The notes under the pieces are model-generated. The model saw only the letters and a list, made by a program, of their open reading frames with translations, had not been told where the DNA came from and did not search any database. 64,000 nt of DNA from Gammaproteobacteria bacterium (GTDB taxonomy: Bacteria; Pseudomonadota; Gammaproteobacteria; JAURND01), in contig DASZWJ010000017.1 of NCBI GenBank assembly GCA_035546635.1, forward strand, positions 185,789 through 249,788. Reading direction: 5' to 3'. Shown here in pieces: positions 37,542-46,208 of this stretch (the first letter of the stretch is position 1; each line of letters opens with the position of its first letter). The translations under genes and the position numbers were made by a program.

Positions 37542-37997
37542 TTAGCAAATGAGGCATTTACTTTCTTGTTTATCTGGCTCAGCAAGATTTTTCTCCAAAT
37601 CCTTGATGGCCCAAGACAGGTTTCGATAGTGATCTGTTCCCTCCAATAAAAAGTTCTGGGTACCTGGTTGAGGTTCTATCGGAGTTTCATTGAATTTTCC
37701 AGTGCTTTTATACCCCTCAATTCTCCCAAAAAAAACATTCATGGTAATTTCCGAGTCAAATCCCTTATATGGATTTATTTTAGCCGCAATGGGCAGATAA
37801 AGTTTGGCTATTTTAAGTAATAATTCTTTTTCATCTCTAGATTTATTTTTAACCTTCTCAATAGCGAAAAATATCAAATTCACTGGATTGGTTTTATGCT
37901 TTTTCCATTCTGTGATTAGCTCTTCGATACTATCAAAGAGGGGGGGGGATTGTTTAGCTTTTTTCTCGTCTAACTTTTGCCGTTTAAACATCGACAT
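37542..37997 (-). CDS. small protein with C-terminal CaaX box and a C9 tract, candidate effector
   Basis: 151 residues, soluble, no signal peptide, not recognised. Lys-rich N terminus; at residues 17-20 the codons run through nine consecutive C (G run at 37940-37948 on the plus strand), a length prone to slippage. Middle part is mixed alpha/beta (LITEWKKHKTNPVNLIFFAIEKVK). The last four residues are CLIC, a CaaX box; the tail EPDKQESKCLIC recalls the EPDK...CTIC tail of the ankyrin protein at 23042. In Legionella such ends are farnesylated by the host and anchor effectors to membranes. Confidence 0.6.
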   Translation of the reverse strand: MSMFKRQKLDEKKAKQSPPLFDSIEELITEWKKHKTNPVNLIFFAIEKVKNKSRDEKELLLKIAKLYLPIAAKINPYKGFDSEITMNVFFGRIEGYKSTGKFNETPIEPQPGTQNFLLEGTDHYRNLSWAIKDLEKNLAEPDKQESKCLIC

Positions 37998-38180
37998 AAC
38001 TTAATCTCCACTAAATATTATATTCAAACTTCAAATAATGTCTCAATTTTAATTAGTTGTCAAACCACAGAATTGCATCATAGTAATTTTTACCAAAACG
38101 GGATGGAAATAGAAAAATTTTTGAAATACGTCGAGATTTTTAGGGATTTTTTTGAATCAAAACTTGTAAATCTATCAACC

Positions 38181-40202
38181 TTACTTTGGTTTAAATTTCG
38201 CATATTCAGATGAAACAAGCATGAATGCATTTAAATAATTTTCCAGCCCCTGCGCTTTTAACACTAAAATAGCTTGTTCCCAAGAAATATTTTCAGATTT
38301 TTTCAAAGCCTCTAAAATTCGGATAATAGACACGGCAACTTCTGCAGACTCCGTTGCACTACCCTGTTGTTCTAGAAAATCCTTGGCTGAAAATAAAACT
38401 GCATTGGCTTCAGCAAAAGTTATAGCAGAAATGTTGCTATGTTTTGGCCATTTAGCATTTTGCAACACATTATTGACATGTTGTTGAATCAAATAAGTCG
38501 CACGTCCAATTAATTTTAAATTGCTAGGTTGTACATTGGTCATGGTATTACCAACGATACGGCCAATTTTCGCCATCGTGGCACTGGATACCGCATTCAA
38601 TACCATCTTTAAAGCAATCGTTAAATACAAATCAAAAGGGTCGCGTTTGGAAATATTCAAATGAATATGCATCAAATTATCCCCCGAAAAATCAGACTCG
38701 GGTGCAGCGAGTGAAAAAATAATAACCGGTGTTTTTGTGAAGGAAAATTTATTTAACCATTGCTGAAAAATTGGCGTTATTTCTTCATCGCCAAATAAAA
38801 ACATGACACCCAGATCATTGGGACTTGGAAACAAATGTCGCAGTCTTTGTTCTTGTGCAGACAAATCATAATGAAACTGCTGCTCGTCTCCTGCGTCATC
38901 CAAGCTATGTAAAGCGACTTCTCGTAAATACCTATCCGCCAACTCACTAAATAGTTTTTTATAAAAACCCGCATCTAAACCTTTAAACTGCCGTCTAAGC
39001 AACATATCCCAAGCTTCAGATTGACTTTTAGCTGGCGACCAAATCTCTATCCAAGATTTTTTTTCGGTACTTTTTTTATCTAAAGGTGGCAAACGAAAAG
39101 TCGGAGAACGCTCGGTCACATCAACAAAAACACATAGCAAACCCCTGCCTGCAAAATAATAACTATGACCAAATTTTTGATAGGTATTTGCTTCTTTTTC
39201 CACCCAAGGCGCCAATTTATCAGCCAGTTGATACAGCGTCTTTTGGATTTGCGTAAATTGCAGTAATTGTGATTTTAGCGTGAATGACTCATCAAAACCG
39301 CTGCTTGCTAATTCATCAGCTGTTAAACAAGTTTGCAAAACACGATACACAGCATCTTGCAAAACCGCACCCATAACATATAAACCAATCGTCGTAGCCT
39401 GCATACGGGTAGAACCACTAATCGCTTGCGGACCCGTCGCTAAATTAATTTTATTAATTTTGGGATGCTCTAGCACCATTCGACTTCGGTCAAAAGGTAG
39501 CAATACTTCATCGGGATTATTGTAAACAAAAAACAAATGCTCACAGGTATGCGTTTTGTGCTGTTCTGCAGCTGCTAAAATACAGCCGATGACTGCTGAG
39601 GTCTCTCCACCTTCAGTCATGGCAATGACCACGTCATCTTCACTTATGTGATTTTCCTGTAATTGCAATTGCCCGATCAATTGAGAGTCTTCAAAACCTT
39701 CCAGTGAACTGATTAAAGTGCGATCTGCACCGGTAATTTCACCTTTGACGCGATTTTTTATATGAGGTAAACGCTTTTCTAGCTTTGGCCAAAATGCCAG
39801 TTTCTCTAATTTTTGCCAGAAAGGCCGCCACAATCCACTTTCTAAAGTAGCCGCTAATCGGCCAGTTGAACCCGTGCCATAATAATAAATGCGCTGGCCT
39901 CCAAGTAAGGCTTGCTGAATACTGGCAGAAGCACAGTTCAGCTGCTTTAAAGTTTCAGGATTATGCACAATGACATTTAATTGCTGTGCAATATCTTCAT
40001 CCACACTCAGCAATGCACGTAAACCCGCTGCTGTGTTTTCTGCTATCAATCGGCTTAAGTTTTGCGTTTTGGGGTGACGCTGTTCCGTTAACAAATGATA
40101 TAAATGAAATTGTTGCTTATTATTGACATAGTCTTCCGAAGCTAAAGACGGATGGATTGCTAAAAGTTCTAATAATGCAGAATTAAGTGCCGAAATTGAC
40201 AT
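38181..40202 (-). CDS. double-SIS-domain protein, glucokinase-regulator/MurQ-like
   Basis: About 673 residues. SIS domain 1 contains YYGTGSTGRLAATLE, VIAMTEGGETSAVIG and the signature GPQAISGSTRMQATTIG, related to MurQ (N-acetylmuramic acid 6-phosphate etherase) and to the animal glucokinase regulatory protein GCKR; a second SIS-like domain follows and the length is like GCKR. The start is ATG 40202 (AGGAG 8 bases upstream). A regulator or enzyme acting on phospho-sugars is inferred. A sugar kinase gene lies about 1.1 kb upstream across a broken nuclease gene. Confidence 0.75.
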   Translation of the reverse strand: MSISALNSALLELLAIHPSLASEDYVNNKQQFHLYHLLTEQRHPKTQNLSRLIAENTAAGLRALLSVDEDIAQQLNVIVHNPETLKQLNCASASIQQALLGGQRIYYYGTGSTGRLAATLESGLWRPFWQKLEKLAFWPKLEKRLPHIKNRVKGEITGADRTLISSLEGFEDSQLIGQLQLQENHISEDDVVIAMTEGGETSAVIGCILAAAEQHKTHTCEHLFFVYNNPDEVLLPFDRSRMVLEHPKINKINLATGPQAISGSTRMQATTIGLYVMGAVLQDAVYRVLQTCLTADELASSGFDESFTLKSQLLQFTQIQKTLYQLADKLAPWVEKEANTYQKFGHSYYFAGRGLLCVFVDVTERSPTFRLPPLDKKSTEKKSWIEIWSPAKSQSEAWDMLLRRQFKGLDAGFYKKLFSELADRYLREVALHSLDDAGDEQQFHYDLSAQEQRLRHLFPSPNDLGVMFLFGDEEITPIFQQWLNKFSFTKTPVIIFSLAAPESDFSGDNLMHIHLNISKRDPFDLYLTIALKMVLNAVSSATMAKIGRIVGNTMTNVQPSNLKLIGRATYLIQQHVNNVLQNAKWPKHSNISAITFAEANAVLFSAKDFLEQQGSATESAEVAVSIIRILEALKKSENISWEQAILVLKAQGLENYLNAFMLVSSEYAKFKPK

Positions 40203-40290
40203 AGCCATTCTCCTGAATTTTACGGTATTGTCACATCGTTTGAGATAAATTAGCATCTTCAACAATAGATGTATAGCTAAGGACCAGTAA

Positions 40291-41280
40291 ATGATGACTG
40301 ATACCATCGAACCTATTAGGAAAACCACACCTCGTGCTAATTTTGATAGTCCCTGGAAACATAGCTTAGAATTCTATTTTCGCGACTTTATGCAATTCTG
40401 CTTGCCCCACATTGCCGAGCAAATTGATTGGTCAAAAGGGTATGAATCGCTGGATAAAGAATTAAATGCCATTACTCGTGATGCGGAAATTGGCAATCGG
40501 ATTGCTGATAAACTAATCAAACTCTGGAAAAAAAATAATAATGAGATATTAATATTATGTCATCTTGAAATTGATAGAGATCCCAAGGATAAACTACCTC
40601 AGCGTATGATGATCTATCGCTATCGCATCTAAGACATGCGTCGTCTACCCATTATTAGCATTGCTATCCTTATTGATGATGATCCCAATTGGCGAATCAA
40701 TCACTACCGAGAAGAATGTTTTGGTACTTACCTGGAGGTAGGTTATATCGTTGTGAAACTATTGGATTACCAACACCGGCGACAAGAATTAGCTGCCATA
40801 AATAATCGCTTTGCCATCATTATGTTGGCGCAATTAACTGTATTAGAAACCAAGCACAATCCAATAGTACGTTTAAAAGCCAAAACTGCCCTTACCCGCT
40901 TACTATATGAAAGAGGCTATAGCAGACAGGATATTATTCAGCTATTTACCCTAATTGACTGGCTGGTTACGCTACCTGAAGAACTTGTGATAAAATATAA
41001 TGAAACATTAAAAGAGATTGAGGAGGAAAAACAAGTGGATTTTATTACTACCCCAGAGCGCGTTGGTATTCAAAAAGGTATTCAGCAAGGTTTTCAACAA
41101 GGCTTGAAAACAGGTTTACAAAAGGGTGAAGCTGCCCTGTTAATCCGTTTATTACAACACCGTTTTCATCATCTACCTTCTAATTACTTAACACGAATTC
41201 AACAAGCAGATAGCAATACTCTTTTAATCTGGGGTGAACGTGTGCTTGATGCCAACACCTTAGAAGAAGTGTTTGAATAA
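40291..41280 (+). pseudogene. Rpn/YhgA-type PD-(D/E)xK nuclease gene with an in-frame stop
   Basis: The frame is continuous apart from TAA at 40630-40632. The first part (113 residues) has DSPWKHSLEFYFRDFMQFCLP, the family start, and ILCHLEID, the catalytic E-x-D/Q strand; after RMMIYRYRI comes the stop and then the family continuation PIISIAILIDDDPNWR, the helical region and a C-terminal GIQKGIQQGFQQGLKTGLQKGE repeat. Rpn proteins are recombination-promoting nucleases of transposase ancestry. ATG 40636 could allow a 214-residue C-terminal product. Confidence 0.8.
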
Positions 41281-41317
41281 ATACCTACCCAATGACTTCT
41301 ATTTATTCCCTGAATAT

Positions 41318-42295
41318 TCATCCAAATCGCCGAATACGCGCCATAATTTCTGGACCACAACTGATACCACCCGCTTTAAGCGCCTCTAATACCGCACCCT
41401 GCACCGGCGACATTTCAGGTGTAGGTACTGAAACCTCAGGTGAATCTTGAATAATGCGCTCAATTAACAAATTTTGAAAAGGCTTTCCAGATAAGGCTAA
41501 TCCCCCTACCAGAATTAATTCAGAAGGTTGATGCTGAAATAAATTTTTAGCCACCGTGGCTACTAAAAGTGATAACTCAGAAACGGCATCAGTAATAATT
41601 TTTTTAGCTTCAATATCTCCCAATACATAAGCTTGTAATACTTTCGGTGCCAATTGACCGATTTCTTCACGAGTTAAACCCTGGTTATGTATGCGGTCAA
41701 TCAGCTTTCTAGGTTCACATATACCGAGAAAATTAAATACATAATCCCGTAACAAGGTTGACGGGATACGGCCATCCTCACAGCGCACAGCCGCTTGCAA
41801 GGCGCGTGTCCCTATCCAGGGTGCACTGCCCACATCATCGGCCAAAGCTCCCCAACCACCACACCATAGCGATTTTCCATCTTCCCTTAAGCCAAAACAC
41901 GCCGAACCTGTGCCCACAATCAGCACCATACCGGAACGACCCAGCAGCCCTCCCGCCAGACCAATCCAAGCATCATTTTCGACCCGCACCGGCACCGTTG
42001 CAGGAATTTCTGTGATTTCACGTACAATTGATACTGTATCAGCACGGTCATCATCGGTGGAAACACCACACATACCCAAAAAAATACCGGCTAATTCTTG
42101 ACCTGTAGCGACATCACCCATCGCTGTCAGTATAGCCTCGCGCAAATTTCTACGCACCACTTCACGCGAATGATGATTACGATTAGTAGAGCCTGCTTCA
42201 GCCCTGCCCAACAATTCACCTTCCGCATTGGCGAGCAAAGCACGGGTGTGAGTGCCACCTCCATCCACTCCTATGAAATAACCAGGCCGCTTCAT
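41318..42295 (-). CDS. N-acetylglucosamine kinase-like protein, BadF/BadG family
   Basis: 325 residues, ASKHA kinase fold. Phosphate-1 GVDGGGTHTRALLANAEG, VENDAWIGLAGG, adenosine site LIVGTGSACFG and GGWGALADDVGSAPWIG, ILVGGLALSG near the C terminus. Family members phosphorylate N-acetylglucosamine or glucosamine. Its ATG overlaps the stop of the truncated sugar permease by 4 bases, so it was the second gene of a sugar uptake operon. Confidence 0.85.
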   Translation of the reverse strand: MKRPGYFIGVDGGGTHTRALLANAEGELLGRAEAGSTNRNHHSREVVRRNLREAILTAMGDVATGQELAGIFLGMCGVSTDDDRADTVSIVREITEIPATVPVRVENDAWIGLAGGLLGRSGMVLIVGTGSACFGLREDGKSLWCGGWGALADDVGSAPWIGTRALQAAVRCEDGRIPSTLLRDYVFNFLGICEPRKLIDRIHNQGLTREEIGQLAPKVLQAYVLGDIEAKKIITDAVSELSLLVATVAKNLFQHQPSELILVGGLALSGKPFQNLLIERIIQDSPEVSVPTPEMSPVQGAVLEALKAGGISCGPEIMARIRRFG

Positions 42296-42834
42296 GGTTT
42301 TCTATTCCACTGTGCCTGAATTTCCTCCAGGGTTCGGCCTTTGGTTTCCGGTATTGCAAAAAGTACAAAAACTAAGCTGGCGAGTGAACAAATACCATAA
42401 ATTATAAATGTGACTGCCCCACCTAGGCGGTTATTCAATATTGGGAAAGTCTGCGCCACAATGTAGCAGGCAATCCAGATCATCATCACCCCCAATGACG
42501 CTGCACGGCCACGAATACGCGCTGGAAAAATTTCTGAAATAATAATCCAGGGTAATGGTCCCATAGCCATAGCAAAAGCCGCAACAAAAACTAAAATAAA
42601 CAATAAAACCCCCAAGCCTTCATGACCGATATGAAACATCCAACCCACCCCAAATAAAGATACTGTCTGAATGGCAGTGCCTACCAATAACAAAGGCCGA
42701 CGACCCGCATGATCCACAAACAAAATGGCGACAAAAGTAAAGATCAAATTAATAGCCCCCACCCATACCGTTGCAGCAAAAGCTGCATCCGTAGACGTAC
42801 TGGCAGTTTTAAAAATTTCCGGCGCGTAATACAT
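42292..42834 (-). pseudogene. sugar:H+ symporter (MFS), 5'-truncated
   Basis: About 180 residues remain, equal to the C-terminal 6 helices of a XylE/GalP-type sugar porter: AINLIFTFVAILFVDHAGRRPLLL, GPLPWIIISEIFPARIRGRAASLG and the C-terminal PETKGRTLEEIQ. Upstream of the first ATG the frame still reads IFAQFSGINAIMYY, the normal helix 7, then quickly meets a stop at about 42909. The N-terminal half is gone, so it should not transport. Confidence 0.85.
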
Positions 42835-42886
42835 AATTGCATTGATACCACTGAATTGAGCAAATATGGAATAAACTCGGTAAACT

Positions 42887-43111
42887 GTGCCAGGTGAGCC
42901 AGATACTTACATCGGCACTTTTTGCGAACTAAATGCCTATGCCGACAATCATAAACCGGCAGATCCACTGTATGTGAGTTACAAAATTAAAGTGAATGGG
43001 GATACTTTTTCAGGTTTAGCCATAGCTAAGCAGGGAACCGCCAGCCATAAGGCCGTGCTGATTGGGCATGCACGCCTAAAAATTGACCCTAGCATTATTC
43101 CTAGCTCGTAA
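42887..43111 (+). pseudogene. C-terminal remnant of an unidentified gene abutting the truncated permease
   Basis: 74 codons from a GTG with no good ribosome site: PGEPDTYIGTFCELNAYADN ... LYVSYKIKVNGDTFSGLAIA ... IIPSS. It reads as the end of a larger beta-rich protein and begins exactly where the permease frame loses similarity, which suggests one deletion removed the 5' parts of both divergent or tandem genes. An intact small gene is a less likely alternative. Family not recognised. Confidence 0.35.
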
Positions 43112-43286
43112 CTATTCGCTACAGTACCGAAACAGCGCTGATTTTTTTTATTTTACACTGTATTTTTCTTATATATATTGCAAAGCTTCTGTTTATCAAG
43201 TATCTTACCCCTGCTTTCTTGCACCCTATGTAGAATAAAGAAGTAAGCCAATAAGTTAAATTAATCTAATAAAGAGGAAAAGGTAT

Positions 43287-43415
43287 ATGAAGCGAGCTAT
43301 TATGATTGTTTTATTCGGTTTGACACTGGGTGGTTTGAGCGCCTGTTGCCACACTTTTGCAAAACCAAGTCCTTATGCCGTGCCTGCTACAACAAGTGGC
43401 GCTAGCTATCAGTAA
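43287..43415 (+). CDS. 42-residue secreted or lipoprotein-like peptide
   Basis: MKRAIMIVLFGLTLGGLSAC is a signal peptide with a lipobox-like LSAC (Cys20), followed by CHTFAKPSPYAVPATTSGASYQ. A strong AGAGGAAAAGG site stands before ATG 43287. Many Gram-negative bacteria encode similar tiny lipoproteins. No function can be assigned. It is convergent with phaB. Confidence 0.6.
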   Translation: MKRAIMIVLFGLTLGGLSACCHTFAKPSPYAVPATTSGASYQ

Positions 43416-43476
43416 AAGAAAGATTGAACCAGGGCAGACTGGACGCTACCCTGCTTCAGATCTTTAACCTGGGCAC

Positions 43477-44217
43477 TTAGTACTGCCCACCATTAATATT
43501 TAAATTAGAGCCTGTAATAAAACTGCTTTCCGGCGCTGCTAAAAAAACCACAGCTCGCGCTATTTCTTCAGGCTGGCCAAAACGTTTTACCGGGATTTGT
43601 GCTAGTATTTTTTCGCGTACTGGTTCAGCTACTGACATCACCATTTCGGTTGCTACATAGCCCGGGGAAATGGTATTCACCGTAATCCCTTTGCTGGCAA
43701 CCTCTAATGCTAACGCTTTGGTGAAGCCATGAATGCCTGCTTTTGAAGCGGAATAATTCACCTGACCAAATTGGCCTTTTTGTCCATTGACTGAGGAAAT
43801 ATTAATGATACGGCCATATTGGCGGTCAATCATGCCATTAATGACATGGCGGGTAACGTAAAATGTGCCGTTTAAATTGGTATTTACGACTTTATCCCAG
43901 GCATCTGCACCCATTTTGTAGCACTGCATGTCATGCACGACACCCGCGTTATTGACGAGTATATCTATTTTATTTAAATCAACAGGCAGGCCTTTTACTA
44001 AGCGGCTGCAAGAGTTGTAGTCCGTTACGTCAACAAAGGCTATATCGATGTGATAGCCATCTTCTTGCTGCTGGCGCTGCCATTTTTGAGCGGAAACGTG
44101 GTCTCCGCCACGGTTGTAGGTAGCAACAACTTTAGCCCCTTGATCGACCAGACTGCGGCAAATTGCGGTTCCGATTCCACCCATACCTCCTGTTACGAGT
44201 GCAACTTGATTTCTCAT
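43477..44217 (-). CDS. phaB: acetoacetyl-CoA reductase
   Basis: 246 residues, short-chain dehydrogenase. NADPH site VTGGMGGIGTAICRSL, NNAG (ILVNNAGVVHD), catalytic Ser in IINISSVNGQKGQFGQ and YSASK with catalytic Tyr/Lys, then PGYVATEMV. The NGQKGQFGQ(V/T)NYSASKAG stretch is specific to PhaB. It makes (R)-3-hydroxybutyryl-CoA for polyhydroxybutyrate. No PHB synthase is next to it. AAGGAGATAAATC precedes the ATG. Confidence 0.94.
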   Translation of the reverse strand: MRNQVALVTGGMGGIGTAICRSLVDQGAKVVATYNRGGDHVSAQKWQRQQQEDGYHIDIAFVDVTDYNSCSRLVKGLPVDLNKIDILVNNAGVVHDMQCYKMGADAWDKVVNTNLNGTFYVTRHVINGMIDRQYGRIINISSVNGQKGQFGQVNYSASKAGIHGFTKALALEVASKGITVNTISPGYVATEMVMSVAEPVREKILAQIPVKRFGQPEEIARAVVFLAAPESSFITGSNLNINGGQY

Positions 44218-44319
44218 GATTTATCTCCTTATATTTCATGCGAAATTTAAGTATAGCATAAAGTTTGAATTTTTCAGACGTTGGATAGATTTCCCCCATA
44301 AAGCTTCTCCATTCTAGGT

Positions 44320-45681
44320 TCAAGAGAAATTAGTAGAAACGCCCTCCTTCATGATAAATAAACTCAAAAACCCAGTTACCATAAACAATGTGCCAGAAAT
44401 ATAAAACGTACTATGCACCCCAGAGATAAAATCCTTTGAAGTAATTGTGATAGTGCCAAATACTGCAACACCGATAAGGCTACCAATTTGATTGCCCGTA
44501 TTTAACACTGCGGCAGCAATGCCTGCGCGTTTTGGCGCTACTGAATGGATGGCGGCGAAAGTCATCGCCGGCGTGGTAAAAGAAACACCAAAACCAATTG
44601 CGAGAAATGGTAGCATGATCCAAATATAATTCGGAGACATTTCCTCCAAAGTCAATAATGCAAAAAATCCTATGGCTGCAATGAACAACCCAGTAAATAT
44701 AATTTTTGCTGCTCCAATTTTTGCGGTTAATTTCCCACCTAAATAAGAACCAATAAGCGCTAATCCTGGTAGTGGTAAAATAGCAAGGCCCGTTACAAAA
44801 ACAGAATAATGACGAAAATTTTCAAAATAAAATGGGATCATGAATAATTCGCCATAAAAACACAAATTCAGAATCATCGCCGCAATGAGCGCCATCGTCG
44901 TCTTTTTATTATGGAAAATATCTAATGGCAGCATGGGCTGCTTAATTTGATGTTCAATAAATAAAAACAGCACAAGCGACAAGGCACTGATGATGAAACT
45001 TATGAGAATGATAGGATGAGTCCAACCATAGACACTAGCTTGTATTAATCCATAAGCCAACAAAAAAATGGCTACAAAACCTGTGATTTGGCCTAGAAAA
45101 TCGAACCTGACACGCGCGCTATTTTTTTCTATATCACTGTGGTTGAATGAAATAAGAAAAAAACTGATAAGACCAATCAATAGATTAACTAAAAAAATTG
45201 CTCGCCAAGAAAATAAACTGGTTAACAAACCGCCTAAAAACGGACCGGAAGCACAGGCAACACCACCCAATGCTGCCCAAATACCTATAGCATGAGCCCT
45301 TTTTTCTGCTTCTTTATACAATGTCGTGATTAAAGCTAGGGAAGACGGCAGCATTAAAGCGCCGGAGATGCCTTGCAATAATCTAAAAAAAATCAACCAA
45401 GGTAAAGATTGAGATAATGCGCAACCTAAAGAAGTCAAAACGAAAGCCAGCAAACCGATTTGAAATATTTTCTTTGCACCAAAATAATCACTAAGGGAGC
45501 CAACCAATAATAAAAAACCTGCAAAGGTTAATGTGTAACCATCTACTACCCACTGCAATCTAGATAATGTGATATTGAAATAAATTGCAATACTGGGTAG
45601 GGCGACATTGACAATGGTGACGTCTAAAATCACCATAAAAAAACCCATGCACAATGCGCAGAAAGTTTGCTTGGTATTCAT
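44320..45681 (-). CDS. MFS drug exporter, DHA2/EmrB-QacA family
   Basis: 453 residues with about 14 membrane helices. LDVTIVNVALPSIAIYFNI in helix 1, LQWVVDGYTLTFAGFLLLVGSLSDYFG, FRLLQGISGALMLPSSLALIT and GPFLGGLLTSLFSWRAIFLVNL are the DHA2 signatures. The ATG shares one base with the ogt stop (TAATG), so it is translated as the last gene of the ada-alkA / ogt unit. Export of an alkylating or other toxic compound is an inference from that context. Confidence 0.9.
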   Translation of the reverse strand: MNTKQTFCALCMGFFMVILDVTIVNVALPSIAIYFNITLSRLQWVVDGYTLTFAGFLLLVGSLSDYFGAKKIFQIGLLAFVLTSLGCALSQSLPWLIFFRLLQGISGALMLPSSLALITTLYKEAEKRAHAIGIWAALGGVACASGPFLGGLLTSLFSWRAIFLVNLLIGLISFFLISFNHSDIEKNSARVRFDFLGQITGFVAIFLLAYGLIQASVYGWTHPIILISFIISALSLVLFLFIEHQIKQPMLPLDIFHNKKTTMALIAAMILNLCFYGELFMIPFYFENFRHYSVFVTGLAILPLPGLALIGSYLGGKLTAKIGAAKIIFTGLFIAAIGFFALLTLEEMSPNYIWIMLPFLAIGFGVSFTTPAMTFAAIHSVAPKRAGIAAAVLNTGNQIGSLIGVAVFGTITITSKDFISGVHSTFYISGTLFMVTGFLSLFIMKEGVSTNFS

Positions 45682-46208
45682 TATTTCTTATTCAACTCTA
45701 GCTTTAAAAGATAAGCCTTATTTTCAATACCTCCGCCAAAACCTACCAAATGTCCATTGCTGCCAATGACACGATGGCAAGGTACAATTATGGAAATGGG
45801 ATTTAATCCATTCGCCATACCCACTGCTCTGGCTTTATTTTTGTCGCCTATTCTTGCTGCTTGTTCGGCATAAGAAATCGTCTTGGCATAAGGGATTTTT
45901 TGCAACTGCTCCCAAGCTTTAACTTGAAAATCTGTTCCGCGCAATATCAGCGGGATATCAAAGATTTTTCTTTTGCCTTGAAAATATTCAGTCAGCTGTT
46001 TTTTGGTCTGTATAATGATTTTATGATCTTGGCTCTGCTTAAGATCCTGGATAATTTTCTGACATTTAGCATCTTTGCGATTAGATTCCCATAAAATAGC
46101 GTGCAACGCTTGCTTGGAGGCAATTAAGGTTAATTGACCAACGGGCGTATCCATCTCGTCATAAATGGCATCAACGGGTAAAGATTGAAGACTCCTGAGT
46201 TCTTTCAT
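45681..46208 (-). CDS. ogt: methylated-DNA--protein-cysteine methyltransferase
   Basis: 175 residues. RGTDFQVKAWEQLQKIPYAKTISYAEQA, the acceptor Cys in IVPCHRVIGSNG and GFGGGIENKAYLL are the O6-alkylguanine transferase signatures; the enzyme takes the alkyl group onto that Cys once. It overlaps the upstream Ada-AlkA gene by 4 bases (ATGA) and the downstream exporter by 1. Confidence 0.95.
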   Translation of the reverse strand: MKELRSLQSLPVDAIYDEMDTPVGQLTLIASKQALHAILWESNRKDAKCQKIIQDLKQSQDHKIIIQTKKQLTEYFQGKRKIFDIPLILRGTDFQVKAWEQLQKIPYAKTISYAEQAARIGDKNKARAVGMANGLNPISIIVPCHRVIGSNGHLVGFGGGIENKAYLLKLELNKK

